Positions 1-11,886 of a DNA stretch of 64,000 nucleotides are shown one piece after another. The notes under the pieces are model-generated. The model saw nothing but the letters and a program-made list of their open reading frames with translations. It searched no databases and was not told the origin of the DNA. The translations under genes were made by a program, and so were the position numbers. This stretch comes from Carya illinoinensis (Eukaryota; Streptophyta; Magnoliopsida; Fagales; Juglandaceae). The stretch lies in assembly GCF_018687715.1 (NCBI RefSeq), contig NC_056761.1, positions 18,047,501 to 18,111,500 on the forward strand, read 5' to 3'. Numbering within the stretch: the first letter of the stretch is position 1; each line of letters starts with the position of its first letter.

Positions 1-1780
1 TTGCATTTGACTTTGATGATGTTTGTTTGCAGGGGTTTAATGCAATCAAGGAGAAACTAATTTCAACACCAATTATGATTGTACCTAATTGGAGTCAACC
101 TTTTGAAGTTATGTGTGATGCAAGTGACTTTGTAATTGGAGCAGTGTTGGGACAAAGGCGAGACAAACTGTTTAGGGCCATCTATTATGCAAGCTAAACA
201 TTGAATGAAACTCAATTAAATTATACAACAACTGAGAAGGAGATGTTTGATGTGGTGTTTGCTTGTGACAAATTTTGGTCTTACCTCATTGGTACAAAGG
301 TGATAGTGTTCACTAATTATGCAGCACTTCGTTATTTGTTTGGCAAGAAGGATGCTAAGCCTAGGCTAATTCGTTGGATCCTGCTTCTTCAAGAATTTGA
401 TTTGGAGGTTCGAAATAAGAAAGGAAGCAAAAATTCAGTTGCTGATCATCTCTCTTGGCTAGAGCAAGAGGAAGACAGACCAGATTCGGTGATCCAAGAA
501 GCATTCTCTAATGAGCAGTTGTTTACATGTGAATTCAAGCTTCCTTGGTATGCTGATATTGTAAACTACCTAACTTATAAAGTACTGCCACCAGATCTTA
601 CTTACCACCAACGCAAGAAGTTTCTGCATGATGTGAGATATTATCTTTGGGATGAGCCTTTGCTATTCAAAATATGCCCCGATTAAATCATTCGAAGATG
701 TGTGCCAGAAGAAGAGATGCAAGCCATTCTCCATCATTGCCATTCATCATCATATGGAGGACACTTTGGAGCAACCCGAACAGCAGCTAAGGTACTTCAA
801 AGTGGTTTCTTTTGGCCTTCTATTTTTTATGATAGTTATACTTTGGTGAAAACTTATGACCGGTGCCAACGTATGGAAAATATTTCAAGGCGTCAGAGTT
901 ACCATTGAAAAATATCTTAGAGGTTGAGTTATTTGATGTTTGGGGAATAGATTTCATAGGGCCTTTTCCTCCTTCTTTTGGCTTTGTTTATATCTTGTTA
1001 GCAGTTGATTATGTTTTAAAATGGGTGGAAGCAATTGCTACAATAACAAATGATGCAAAGGTAGTGCTCAAATTTCTGCATAAGAATATATTCATAAGAT
1101 TTGGCACTCCATGAGCTATTATTAGTGACGAAGGGACCCACTTTTGTAACAAGTTGTTGGAAAATCTTCTTTCTAAATATGGTGTGAAGCACAAGATAGC
1201 ACTTGCCTACCATCATCAAACTAATGGCCAAGATGAAATTTTAAATCGAGAAATCAAGAACATCCTTGAGAAGACGGTCAACACCAATAGAAAGGATTGG
1301 GCAAAGAAGCTTGATGATGCTTTATGGGCATATCATACAGCCTTTAAAACACCTATCGTGATGTCTCCTTACCGATTAGTGTTTGGAAAGGCATGTCATC
1401 TTCCTGTGGAGTTGGAGTATAGAGCTTATTGGTCTGTAAAAAAGTTTAATTTTGATTTGAAGGCAGCAGGGGAAAAGCGACTTTTTCAATTGAATGAGAT
1501 GGATGAGTTCCGTAATGATGCTTATGAAAATGCAAAGATCTATAAAGAACGGACAAAGAAGTGGCATGACAAACAGATTCTTAGGCGTGAGTTTGCACCA
1601 AGATAGCAGATTTTACTTTTCAATTCACGACTCAAACTCTTCCCAAGTAAGTTAAAATCAAGATGGACAGGTCCTTATACAATTGATAAAGTTTTCTCTT
1701 TTGGAGCAATAGACTTGAAGAACAAGACAAGGACTATATTCATAATTAATCATCAGAGATTGAAGCACTACTATGGATAA
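1..1780 (+). pseudogene. Ty3/gypsy (Athila-type) RT end, RNase H and integrase, decayed
   Basis: The window opens inside a retrotransposon polyprotein. Frame 3 gives the end of reverse transcriptase and the RNase H start (FEVMCDASDFVIGAVLG), then an in-frame TAA at 195-197, then RNase H to about 686 with the ADHLSWLE motif. After frameshifts come the integrase zinc finger (about 702-890, His and Cys ligands visible) and core: first Asp in WGIDFIGPF, second in SDEGTHF after a stop at about 1112, and Glu in [12 protein letters not shown]. The stretch [16 protein letters not shown] and [15 protein letters not shown] is typical of the Athila branch. Several stops and frameshifts make it non-functional. 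Upstream gag, protease and most of the RT are outside the window. Confidence 0.9.
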
Positions 1781-1910
1781 CAAGTGGAGAGGAACTATGC
1801 ATTTATTCCTCTTGGAGATCCTAATTAATGAAGATTGAAAAGTCTGACTGTAAACTTTAAAACAAACGCTTATGGGAGGAACCCATAGAACTTTCTTTTA
1901 TTCTTTTATC

Positions 1911-1912
<2 letters not shown>

Positions 1913-1962
<50 letters not shown>
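1913..1962. repeat. (TTA)n microsatellite
   Basis: About sixteen uninterrupted TTA/ATT triplets just downstream of the integrase relic, in the non-coding 3' part of the Athila-type element. Confidence 0.95.
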
Positions 1963-2113
1963 TCAATAATTTGGATTTTGATGCAGGTTTATTTAGTATG
2001 AATAAAGAGCTGAAAAGTGTAAACTACGGCTGATTCACCATAAAACCAGTGAAGTTCATTTCATTCCTTCAATCCTTTTCACTTTTGCATTATAATGAGG
2101 ACATTTTTTAGTT

Positions 2114-4516
2114 AAAGTTTGGGGGTGTAAACTCCTATAGTCATTTGGTCTTCTTGTTTGTTATTTATTTTATTTTACTTGTGATTTTATAAGTCTTGAG
2201 TTGTTTGATTCCCTTACCAAGCATGTATTTGAATATGATTGAATTCTCTATGACTCTGAAATTTGTGATTGAGGATGGTTTTGAGAAAAATTTTCAAAAA
2301 TTTCTTTTATGTCAAGTGAAGTTTTGTGGGTACTTTGATTTAAATCTTTGACCTTGAACATAATTGAGCACATAGTCGTTTTTCTTTTATTCCATTTTGC
2401 TTATAAAGAGAAGAAGTTGAATTAACTGGAAGAGGGAAGTTCAATCTTGCTTTGCTCTAAAATTCGTTGATGAATCCTTGAGGCGAAATCCTAATTGATA
2501 CCAAATATTAGAGAAATGATCTAGGCAATTTTTTTTGTCATAACCAAAAAGCTTTCCCAGCCGTCCTAAGTATCATGCCATTGCATGGTGTATTTCCATA
2601 GTCAACCCCCCTGAGCCTTATTTTACATAAGCCTTTATATGAGGTTAAATTGACTATATCACACACACACTCAAGGTCTTAGCTTTAGGTTGAAGTAAAT
2701 GCCTAACTCTTGTTTGACAAATTGCTAAATTTTTTATTGATTTTCCTGCTATCTTTGATGTTAAAAGAGTAAGATACTAGTGATGAAATCTAAATTCAAA
2801 TCATAGCTTGGTGAGTGATGATACTTCTCTATGGGGTCTAGTTGATATTGTCTATAGTAGTATTTTCTTTTCTTTTCTTTTTGTTTGAAGACAAACAAAG
2901 TTGTAAGTTTGTGGGTGTTTGATGACTTGCATAATTTAATATATTTTACCACCTCTTAACTTTAAACTTTAGTCTAATATTATTTACTTATGTTGATTTT
3001 AGGCTTCATTGTTGTTATTTAAATTTTATTTCAAATTTGAAGGAAAATAAAAATCCAAATTTTAGAAACCTATCGTATAAGGACTGTCATATTTAAATGA
3101 AGATTTACTTGAATATAAGAGTTGATCACCAGTGCTATTTGGGAATAAAGATCAAGTTAAATTTTTGAAGATGCTAACGATGGAAGAAGATTTCCAAATT
3201 TAAAAAAAAAAGAAGTCGGCAAAGAGAAGTGATTTAGATATACTCTATTGGTGTCTACCACCACATGATAAAAAGTTAAAAAATAAATAAAAGAAAGTAT
3301 TCATCTAATTCAAAAAGAGAAGATGACGTGGGAAGCTTAGATTTCATTCTATCTATGGATCTAACTACCCATCGTAATAATTACTTGGCAAATTAAAAGT
3401 ATGTTGGTTTTGACTTGGTCAATTGGTGAAAGATGGAGAAATGGTTTTATTGGGGGCACAAAATACGGAGCTTTATTTTCTTTGGCAATTTGACTTGGGA
3501 TAGAGATACAAAGCTGGAGATCTTTTTTCTTTTGATTGGTGGACATGCACGCACGTAATGGAGCTCTCATTTTAATCTCACGGGGACCCAACAAGCTTGA
3601 AGATTGGAAGAAAAAAAAGTAGGCAGAGGGAGCTCTTGGCTTGTTGACGCACAGACGGAGGGGAGATTTAGAATTTTTTTACCTTTCATTTGAAAACACT
3701 GCTACAACTGAGAGACTGGGACTGGGAGGAGCATTTTTTAGTGTTCATTTTCTTTCCATTATTCTCAGAAAAATTATAGTAAATTCGTTTATGTTGAATT
3801 TAATTTTTAGCATGAATTAAATTTTCTTTATTCTAGAAAAACGATGTAATCTAGTTCCGAACTTTGCTTGATCTTCTATGCTAATTTGAAATAATTCTCT
3901 TTCATGTTTGTCTGATTTGTTCTAAGCTTATTGCTTCTAATTAACTAGCCATTAATTAGATGATTTTAATCTTGTAATTTGCTATCGAAAGAGAGAATTA
4001 TAGGATAGATCTTGAATATTTCGGCATAGGTAAATATAGAGATCGAAAGACTTATATGAACCTATGTAATATTAAAGTCATTGGTCCTATTGATTTCTTA
4101 CTTTATTAGTTTGCATACTCTTGTGCAAAATGATGAACAAGAATAATTTTTAATTGACTATCGAAAGAGGCTTTTGGATGAATTAGATATTTGCTAACAA
4201 ACAGAGAGAATTAAATTTAATTAGTTAGATGAGTAAAGCATAGTGAGGGATTAGGTGAAATCGATCTCCTAGAAGTTTTCTTTCCCATTAATTTGATCTT
4301 CAAACATCATTTTTCTTTTCCTTTGCATATTTTTTTTTGAATTGATTTTATTTTAAATTCAATTACAAAAATCTTAGTGACTTCTCTAGATAAAATCGAG
4401 ATTAGTATAATTTTGGTATTTGTCAAAAGTAAGTTACCAATCCTTGAGGACGATACTCTTCTCATCACTTTACTATAAAACTATGATACTGTGCACTTGC
4501 AGTTTTGCACCGATCA
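2114..4516 (+). mobile_element. Probable polypurine tract and 3' LTR of the Athila-type element
   Basis: A purine run (AAAGTTTGGGGG, 2114-2125) follows the coding relic and is directly followed by TGTAAACTCC, a plausible LTR start at 2126. The other end reads CACTTGCAGTTTTGCACC then GATCA, ending near 4516; that wording, and the CTTGAGGACGATACTC stretch at about 4443, resemble 3' ends of Athila-group LTRs known to me. No second LTR copy lies in the window, so the boundaries cannot be confirmed by alignment. The implied length of about 2.4 kb is long for this group, so part may be untranslated sequence. No other gene is visible here. Confidence 0.45.
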
Positions 4517-4530
4517 ATAGTGCATAAGTC

Positions 4531-5530
4531 ATGGTGGTTCCACTTCCTCCCAAGTTCAAGGTGCCGCACATCAAGCCATACAATGAGTCAAAAGACCCCG
4601 TCGAGCACCTAGATATTTTTAAAGCCCATCACTAGGTTCGAGGAGCTAGGTAGGCAAATACTAACCTAGTTCATGGCTAGTTGGTGATGGAGGCAACGCG
4701 CCGTATTCCTTCTCATGGTAAAGCAATGAGGAGATGAAAGCCTAAAGTCATACGTAGCATGCTTCAACAAGGAATGCCTAACGCCAACCGATTAAGACAA
4801 GAAGATAATATTGGCAACACTTATAGGACGGTTAGTAGTCGAGCTGAAAGAAAAAAGGATAAGAGGCCTTGACCTTGGGAACAAGACCATAAAGAAGTCC
4901 ACACGAATGTACCCGTTAAAGAGGACTGTGAGGCTCCACCATGGTGTGGCGACAACTAAAGGTCAAAGGACCTAAGTGCTGACCTGCGATGCACCTATTG
5001 AGGCAAAGCAAGGGGTTTAATTGGGTTCGACCACCGATATTAGTGCTACATTGAACCATTGCGGTGGAAAGGGAGGAGGGAACACACAACCCATGAGTTT
5101 GACCCCTACTCTGTAGCAAACCAATGGGCCTGCTTAAAGGTGACTAAGGAGCTACTGGAGTGAAAGCCTGGACAGAAGGAAACCATGGATCAAGGCTCCC
5201 TTCCCTCGAGGAAACCTTGTTGGGTTCCACTTGAGGAGATTGTGACCATAGCCAGGGGGTCACTAAAGGAGGAGTGATGGAGTCTGGAAGAAAGGCCCAT
5301 GCTTGGAGGGCGCAATATGAAGAGGTGTTCATGGTCAATCGGCCAATGAAGTGACCAAAGACCAAGAGGGATCCCCTATATCCTTCACCGAGAAGGACCA
5401 CGTGGGGTGCCCTACCCCCACAACAATGCTTTAGTGGCTTTAGACTAATCGCAAACTTCACTACCTACTGAATCTTGGTCGATAACGAAAGCTCAACAAA
5501 CATACTATTTTGGGATGCCTTCATGCTATT
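4531..5530 (+). pseudogene. Ty3/gypsy (Tat-type) gag-protease remnant
   Basis: From ATG 4531 the translation begins MVVPLPPKFKVPHIKPYN and continues SKDPVEHLDIFKAH, the conserved opening of Tat-lineage gag. A second gag stretch (CFNKECLTPT to ATLIGRLVVELKE) lies near 4760-4850. After frameshifts the aspartic protease region appears: PHNNALVAL near 5420, then ILVDNESSTNILFWDAF at 5472-5522. The family motif has Asp-Asn-Gly-Ser; here the Gly codon has become Glu (5487-5489), so the protease would be inactive. RT, RNase H and integrase do not follow, so most of pol is deleted. Confidence 0.75.
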
Positions 5531-6480
5531 ATTGGTCGTAGTCCTTCACATTAGAGAAACATGATTCTAATCGTGTGACTATGAACCTTGGTTGGGAGAA
5601 AAATCTATAATGCTTTCCTCCATGACTTCTGGCAACATGAGTATAGAGGAATTATTGAAGGGTGAGGTCAAGATCCTCCTCCCTTGCAATCTCTCAAACT
5701 CTTCACCAGACAACACAATAGGACAACAATCCTCCAAGCGTTAGGGAGAACGTAGGCCAAAACCACCCAAAGGAAGTCCAGGATGGCATGGATAGATCAG
5801 AGAAATGGGAGATGAAGTCTAATAAGGAACATACCTAGGTGCAACTTGACCCGTTTGGCGACCCCTTGCCAGTTCGTAATTCAATCGGAGGCTCATATAG
5901 CATCAACTCCATAAAGTCTGGGATCCCAAAGTGGTCCCTAGTAGAGTGAAGATCTGCCTAAGTGGTGGAGGTCGAGCATCTGTTGCCCTTGAAAAATCTT
6001 CAGCAATGAAGAGCCCTCGTAGGCTTTGGGAAGGGAACCGCCCACCTGAAAGGGTTTGGTTGACTGCTTGGGAGCCATGGGATCAGGAATGCAAGACAAA
6101 TAGTACACGCTGGAAGCGAAAGCAGAAAGCATAAAACAGAAAAAAGAATGAACTGGAAAGAGTAAGGTAGAAGGAGACACAGGGAATAGGGCAATACCAT
6201 GGTTATTGAAAAGGGGGATGATGAACTACAGTCAATGTAAGGAAAAGGGAGAGGTGCCCTGTGCCACCAGTGTAAGATATACTGGAGTTAGTCTCGTTGA
6301 CATGAAATGACATGATGAAGGAGTAAGTGAGGTGCAATGGTCGTTGCCAGATAGAGCAAGCATGCTGCTTACTAAAGTCACGCAAGGAGCATGATGAGTA
6401 GCCAAGGCAACATAATTTGAACGATTTAGATTCACACCAACATGTGTGCAACAGGGTTTTGTAGGGTAGCTAATAGGGGA
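5531..6480. other. Unassigned remnant between gag-protease relic and LTR
   Basis: No convincing gene. Base composition is more GC-rich than nearby intergenic DNA, as in the flanking Tat relic, so this is probably further decayed internal sequence of the same element. Short open frames on both strands have no recognisable motif. Confidence 0.4.
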
Positions 6481-6489
6481 AAAGTGGGC

Positions 6490-7140
6490 AATGACGAGTA
6501 GACCAAGCACCCATGGGCCCAATCACAAGCCCTATAGTGACTCGACAAGGATGGCCCAGCTTGCTGCACTAGGGCTCGAGCCAACAGGAACAACTATAGG
6601 TCCAACTTGCACTGGGCAAATCGAGATCACATGCCCTTCACTTGCATGGCTCAAGATAGGGGTTATTGCATTAAATGCAGTAACACTCATCCCTAGCATT
6701 GGCCAGGAGGGTTAATACATTAAATGCAATGAGGTGGCCCCTTAAGGGCCTGCTTGTGCTAGGCCTCGAAGGAGATTCAAAAGGGACGTTGAAGTAAGCG
6801 TGATAAGGTTCCAGTCAGAGCATGGGCAAACTTCAAATCACCTAGGAAACAGAAAGTAGTTGCTACACTTTGGGTACTATATAGTGAGCGGAAGGGAAGC
6901 AAAAAGGGTAAGAACATCTAACTATATGATCTTTGTATATCCTTGATATCGGAGCAAGAGAGACTGATTTAAGCATCAGAGGCTCCCTTGACTGATTAGG
7001 GATCAATCTGTATGCAAGAACCGAGCAAGGCAATAAGCATGACGAAATTGACTTCAACAAGTATATTCTTACTTATTAGTTTCATTTATCTCCATTTCAT
7101 GTCAGATGCAATATTCCGCTACATGTGTGGGAGCTCAATG
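6490..7140 (+). mobile_element. Probable LTR of Tat-type element
   Basis: A TATA-like box (CTATATAG, 6877-6884) is followed about 90 bp later by GAGAGACTGATTTAAGCATC and AGAGGCTCCC. This closely resembles the downstream region of Tat-lineage LTRs (a GACTTAAGCATCGGAGG-type sequence), and the orientation matches the gag relic at 4531. Neither edge is defined because no partner LTR was seen. Confidence 0.5.
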
Positions 7141-7299
7141 CAAGATGATCATTCTGTGTACTTTATTCACATATTCGTTATTTAAGTACTAGTGATTATC
7201 TATTATGAAATTGATAGAATTCATCAAAATTTCTCCAACAATCAAGAACATTATAAATATAATTAAGTAATGATTAGATAAAAAAATTAAATATTTGAA

Positions 7300-7430
7300 A
7301 TTGAAAATTGTTTAGGTTTGTGATGTTTGGATATTGAGATAAGTAGGATGAGATGAGATGAGAGGCTTTCAACAGAATTTTGAGAATTGAAAATTGTTTA
7401 TGTTTGTGATGAGATGGATATTGAGATAGT
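7300..7430. repeat. Imperfect tandem duplication with GATGAGAT motifs
   Basis: Two adjacent copies of a unit containing GAAAATTGTTTA(G/T)GTTTGTGATG and GGATATTGAGATA, with ATGAGATGAGATGAGA between them. The motifs resemble the ends of the MITE family found at 54866 and 60572. The right edge abuts the broken end of the SIRE element. Confidence 0.5.
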
Positions 7431-9037
7431 GCAACAGAATTTTATTTTTTACTAAACCAGGAAACTAGTGCATGACCTAAGAAATTGCATGCTCCACTAG
7501 TGCTTTTTCAATCTATTTTACAGCCAGCATAATCTGCATCTGTGTAGCTGATTAGATCGAAATATGTGTGCTTAAGGTACCATAACCCTAGGTTAATTGT
7601 ACCACTAAGATATCTAAGAATGCGCTTAACTGCAATTAAATATGATTCTTTTGGAAATGATTGAAAGCGTGCACGTAAGCACACACTAAACATAATATCT
7701 GGTCTACTGGCTGTTAAATATAATAAGTTACCAATCATACCTCGATATATTTTCGAGCCAACTGGCTTACCGAATTCATCTTTATCAAGTTTAGTTGATA
7801 AGCTAATTGGTGTTCCAATTTCCTTAGCACTTTCCATCCCAAACTTCTTCAGTAATTCCTTAATATATTTTGATTGATTGATGAATGTCCCACTTTTTAC
7901 TTGCTTAATTTGCAATCTAAGAAAGAATATAAGTTCTCCCATCATGCTCATCTCAAATTCTTCCTGCATAGTCTTGGCAAAAACTTGACACATATTTTCA
8001 TTAGTAGCACCGAATATTATATCATTAACATAAATCTGAATTAAAAGAATATCATCATTTTCATATTTAATAAAAAGAGTTATGTCTATTTTTCTTCTTG
8101 AAAAACATTTTTCAATCAAGAAACCACTGAGTCTCTCGTACCAAGCTTTAGGAGCTTGTTTAAATCCATATAATGCTTTTGTGAGTTTGAAAACATGATT
8201 TGGGGAAATATGATTTTCAAAACCTGGAGGTTGCTCAACATGTACCTCTTCATTTATAAAACCATTTAAGAAAGCACTTTTAACATCCATTTGAAAAAGT
8301 TTGAAATCTTTATAACAAGCATATGCAAGTAGCATTCGAATAGTTTCTAATCTTGCGACTGGTGCATATGTCTCATCATAATCGATTCCTTCTTCTTGAT
8401 TAAAACCTTGGTCTACAAGTCGAGCCTTATTTCTAATAATGACTCCGGACTCATCTTTCTTGTTTCTAAAAATCTATTTTGTTCTAATAATAGTATAATT
8501 TTTGGGTCTATGAACAAGTGTCTAAACATCATTTCTTTCAAATTGATTCAACTCTTCTTGCATAGTTAGAATCCAAGATTCACCAAGAAGTGCGTCATCA
8601 ATATTTTTGGGTTCAATCTGGGATAGAAAAGCAATATGATTGCAAATATTTCTAAGAGATGATCGAGTAGTTACACCTCGTGAAGGTTCTCCTAAAATTT
8701 GTTCCACTGGATGATCTTTCACAAATTTCCACTGTTTGGTTGCATCTTGTATTAAATTTTGATGATCTTTCCTGATGGTTCCATGTTGAACTTCTTCTAT
8801 TGTGTTCTCTTTGTTGAGATTGAGACTTTCCGTGTCATTTATACCTCTCATTTCTTCATTAATAGATTTCTTGGAGAGTGGAGAATTAGATTCATCAAAT
8901 ACTACATATATAGATTCTTGTACAGTTAAAGTCTTTTTATTGAATACTCTATACGCTTTACTATAAGTAGAATACCCGAGAAAGATACCTTCATCAGATT
9001 TTGCATCAAACTTGCCTAAATTATCTCTGTCATTCAA
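7430..9037 (-). pseudogene. SIRE-type pol: integrase tail, reverse transcriptase, partial RNase H
   Basis: Integrase C-terminal sequence (FLGYSTYSKAYRVFNKKT) runs from 9037 to about 8522, and RT follows, in the same frame from 8335. RT shows QMDVKSAFLNGFINEEVHV, KALYGFKQAPKAWYERL and the TASRPDIMFSVC block. The catalytic YVDD box reads YVND (8021-8032): the first aspartate codon is now AAT at 8024-8026, which should abolish polymerase activity. RNase H starts with SYTDADYAGCKID, has a stop at about 7508, and can be followed to about 7430, where the element ends. Confidence 0.9.
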
Positions 9038-9177
9038 AATAAAACATTTGCATCCAAATACATGAAAGAAATAAATGTTGGGCTTCTTCTCATTCCAAAA
9101 CTCATAGGGGTTTTATTTAATTTAGACCTTAGCATAACTCTATTTATAACATAACATGCAGTACTTACCGCTTCGGC

Positions 9178-9876
9178 CTAAAAATAACTAGGCAAGTTGT
9201 TCTCATTGAGCATTGTTCTTGTCATCTCTTGAAGAGATCTATTTTTTTTCTCTACTACCCAATTTTGTTGAGGAGTTCGAGGAGCAGAAAAATTATGCAC
9301 AAAACCGTTTTCATCACAAAATGTTTCAATATTTTTATTAACAAACTTTTTTCCCTTATCACTTCGGATACTTGAAATAGTATAGCCCTTTTCATTTTGA
9401 ATTATCTTGCATAACTTGGTAAAAGCATTATGTGCCTCATCTTTATGACTAAGAAAGATGACCCAAGTATATCTAGAGAAATCATCAACAATAACAAATG
9501 CATAATATTTTCCTCCTAAACTTGCAACTCTATTTGGTCCAAAAGGATCCATGTGTATCAGTTGCAATGGTCTATTAGTGGAAATATATTTCTTGGTTTT
9601 AAAAGAAGTTTTTATTTGTTTACCAAATTGGCATGCATCACAAATTTTGTCTTTAAGAAAATATGTTTTTGGTAAACCTCTCACAAAATCATTTTTTGAA
9701 AGTTTGGAAATAAGTTTCATGTTGGCATGACCTAGTCTTCTATGCCATAACCAACTAGTTTCATTTTGAGCTGAAAAACAAATTGCATCTTGTGAGGTAA
9801 TTTCTTCCAAATCGATTGTATAAACATTGTTACTTCTAAAAGCAATAAAACAAATATTACAATCATGATCATTCAA
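9178..9876 (-). pseudogene. SIRE-type integrase core
   Basis: The frame shows the GAG-pre-integrase His/Cys region (WLWHRRLGHANMKLISKLS, then CDACQFGKQ) and the integrase core: first Asp in IHMDPFGPN, second in IRSDKGKKF, and Glu in QQNWVVEKKNRSL. All three catalytic acids are readable. The segment is out of frame with the protease upstream and the RT downstream, so no complete polyprotein can be made. Confidence 0.9.
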
Positions 9877-9913
9877 AATAATACATTTTATCTATTTTGA
9901 AAGTAACTGTAAA

Positions 9914-10165
9914 TCATTTATCACATAATTGACTTATGCTCAAAAGATTATATTTTAGACTTTCAACAAATAAAACATCTTCAATTATAAGAGAAGATTC
10001 ATTACCAATTTTACCTATTCCCACGATCTTCCCTTTCGAGTTATCTCCAAATGTCACGTGTCCTTCTTTAGATCTAAAATCAAAGAATTTAGTCTTATCT
10101 CTCGTCATGTGTCTTGAACATCCACTATCTAAAAACCATTTGTTTTTACTTGTGGATGACTTCAT
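9914..10165 (-). pseudogene. SIRE-type aspartic protease
   Basis: The frame begins near KNKWFLDSGCSRHMTRDK; the DSG triad of the retropepsin active site is intact. VTFGDNSKGKIVGIGKIG and LKYNLLSISQLC follow, as usual for copia proteases. It is in the same frame as gag (1662 bases from the gag start, divisible by three), but gag and the linker between them are interrupted. Confidence 0.85.
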
Positions 10166-10678
10166 GCATACCTATAAAAACAATTAAAATGATTTTTCTT
10201 GGTACCCAAGTTCTTTAGGTCCTTTATTTATTAGTATTAGAAGAAATAAGATTTTTAGGTACCCATATGGCCTTAATAGTCATTGTATGATTTCTTCTAA
10301 TAGGACAAGTATGATAATTATGACCATTTATGTTACGGAAATTGCAAATAACATGTGACATATATGAAGAATTTGAATGATTATAATAGTATCATTTTTT
10401 GACAAAATTATTTTTATAAAAAGAATTTTGAATATTGGACTTTGATATAGAAGGATTATCAAAAAAGTTTTTATAAGGCTTGTATTTTTGTTTTGGCATA
10501 TATCCCAAACCTGCCTTGTCAAAAACACATATTTGACTAGCAAGAAGTTTTTCAAAATTTTTTTTTCCATTTGTAAAGTTTTCAGCAATATTTTCTAAAT
10601 CATTTTTCTTTTTCTTTAATTCAAGATTTTCATCTTTCAAAACGATATTTTCTTTTCTTAAAATATCAATTTCATTTG

Positions 10679-11827
10679 TTAAAAAAGAATTTTCCTTTTC
10701 AAAGCAGTATACTTGATACCCAATTTTTTAAATTCCTCGTATACCTCTTCTAAAATATTTTGCAATTCTTCATATGAAAGATTTTCAATATTATCAAGAT
10801 TTGTTACCTCAATGTCATCTTTAGCCATAAGACAAAGATTTGCTGATTCTCTATTGCTTGCTTCACTATCTGAGCTACTTGAATCAACATCCCATGTAGC
10901 TTTCATTACTTTCTTGCCCTTGTTTCGATCTTTCTTTAGCAGATAACAATCTGACTTGATATAACCAGGCTTATTGCATTTATAGCAAATTAAAGTGTTA
11001 TTTTTACCTGAATCTTTTTTGAAAAATTTTTTGAAAGATTTCCTTGGAGAAGTTCTATTTTTCTTCAAGAACCTCTGAATTCTTCTTGTTATCATTACAA
11101 CTTCTTCATTTTTATCTTCATTTTCCTCATCTTCATCACTTTCACTTTCATGAGGAACAGCTTTAAGTGCTAAGCTTTTCTTTGGCTTTCATTCTTCTTC
11201 TCCTCTTTTCAATGTGTACTCATGGGTGATAAGTGACCCGATGAGTTCATTAACTTCGAGCTTCTTAAGGTTTCTAGCTTCAAGAATTGCTGTAACTTTT
11301 GATTCCCAACGTTTTGGTAAAGAGTTGAGAATTTTTCTTACTATCTCCACCTTAGAATAAACTTTGCCAAGAGCTGTCAATCTGTTTATGATGTTAGTAA
11401 AACGAGTGTGCATACTAGAAATAGATTCATCATCATTCATCTTAAACATTTCATATTCATGAGTAAGAATATAAATTTTTGATTCCTTGACTTGTGAAGT
11501 TCCTTCATAAGTTACTTCCAAGTTATCCCAAATTTCATTTACCGTAGTGCAATTCATTATTCTATTAAACTCATTTCCATTAAGATTATTATATAATAAA
11601 TTCATAGCAGTTAAATTTAAAGTATAAAGTCTATCGTCTTCACGATCAAACTTTTCTTCTTACTTTTTGACCTTTACTCCATCAACCACTTTTGTTGGAA
11701 TATAAGGTCCATTTACAATACATTTCCAGATTTCTCTAACTTTCCAAAATGAGTAATTATCTCCACAAAAGAGTGAAGGCCGACTGCTAGATTGACCTTC
11801 ACCAAATGAAACTGCAATGTTAGCCAT
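10679..11827 (-). pseudogene. SIRE-type gag with mutated zinc knuckle
   Basis: The start codon is at 11827-11825 (MANIAVSFGEGQSSSRPSLF), 45 bases after the primer-binding site. One frame runs to 10679 with nonsense codons at residue 56 (11660-11662) and residue 213 (11189-11191). The retrotransposon gag core (LTAMNLLYNNLNGNEF, KILNSLPKRWESKV) is clear. The zinc knuckle at 10946-10987 reads CYKCNKPGYIKSDC: the ligand His of CX2CX4HX4C is replaced by Tyr, a single C-to-T change, so metal binding would fail. Confidence 0.9.
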
Positions 11828-11872
11828 AAGATCTTAACTCAAAAGATAGTTAATCTTATAATAGAGCTCTTA

Positions 11873-11884
11873 GCTCTGATACCA
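11873..11884 (-). promoter_or_regulatory. Primer-binding site (initiator Met-tRNA)
   Basis: On the minus strand this reads TGGTATCAGAGC, the standard plant copia primer site complementary to the 3' end of initiator methionine tRNA. It lies two bases after the LTR end, which fixes the element's orientation and 5' LTR boundary. Confidence 0.95.
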
Positions 11885-11886
11885 AT

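Noticed and set aside
5144..5461. Minus-strand open frame of 105 codons
   Set aside because: The plus strand here carries gag-protease motifs; the minus frame has no recognisable features.
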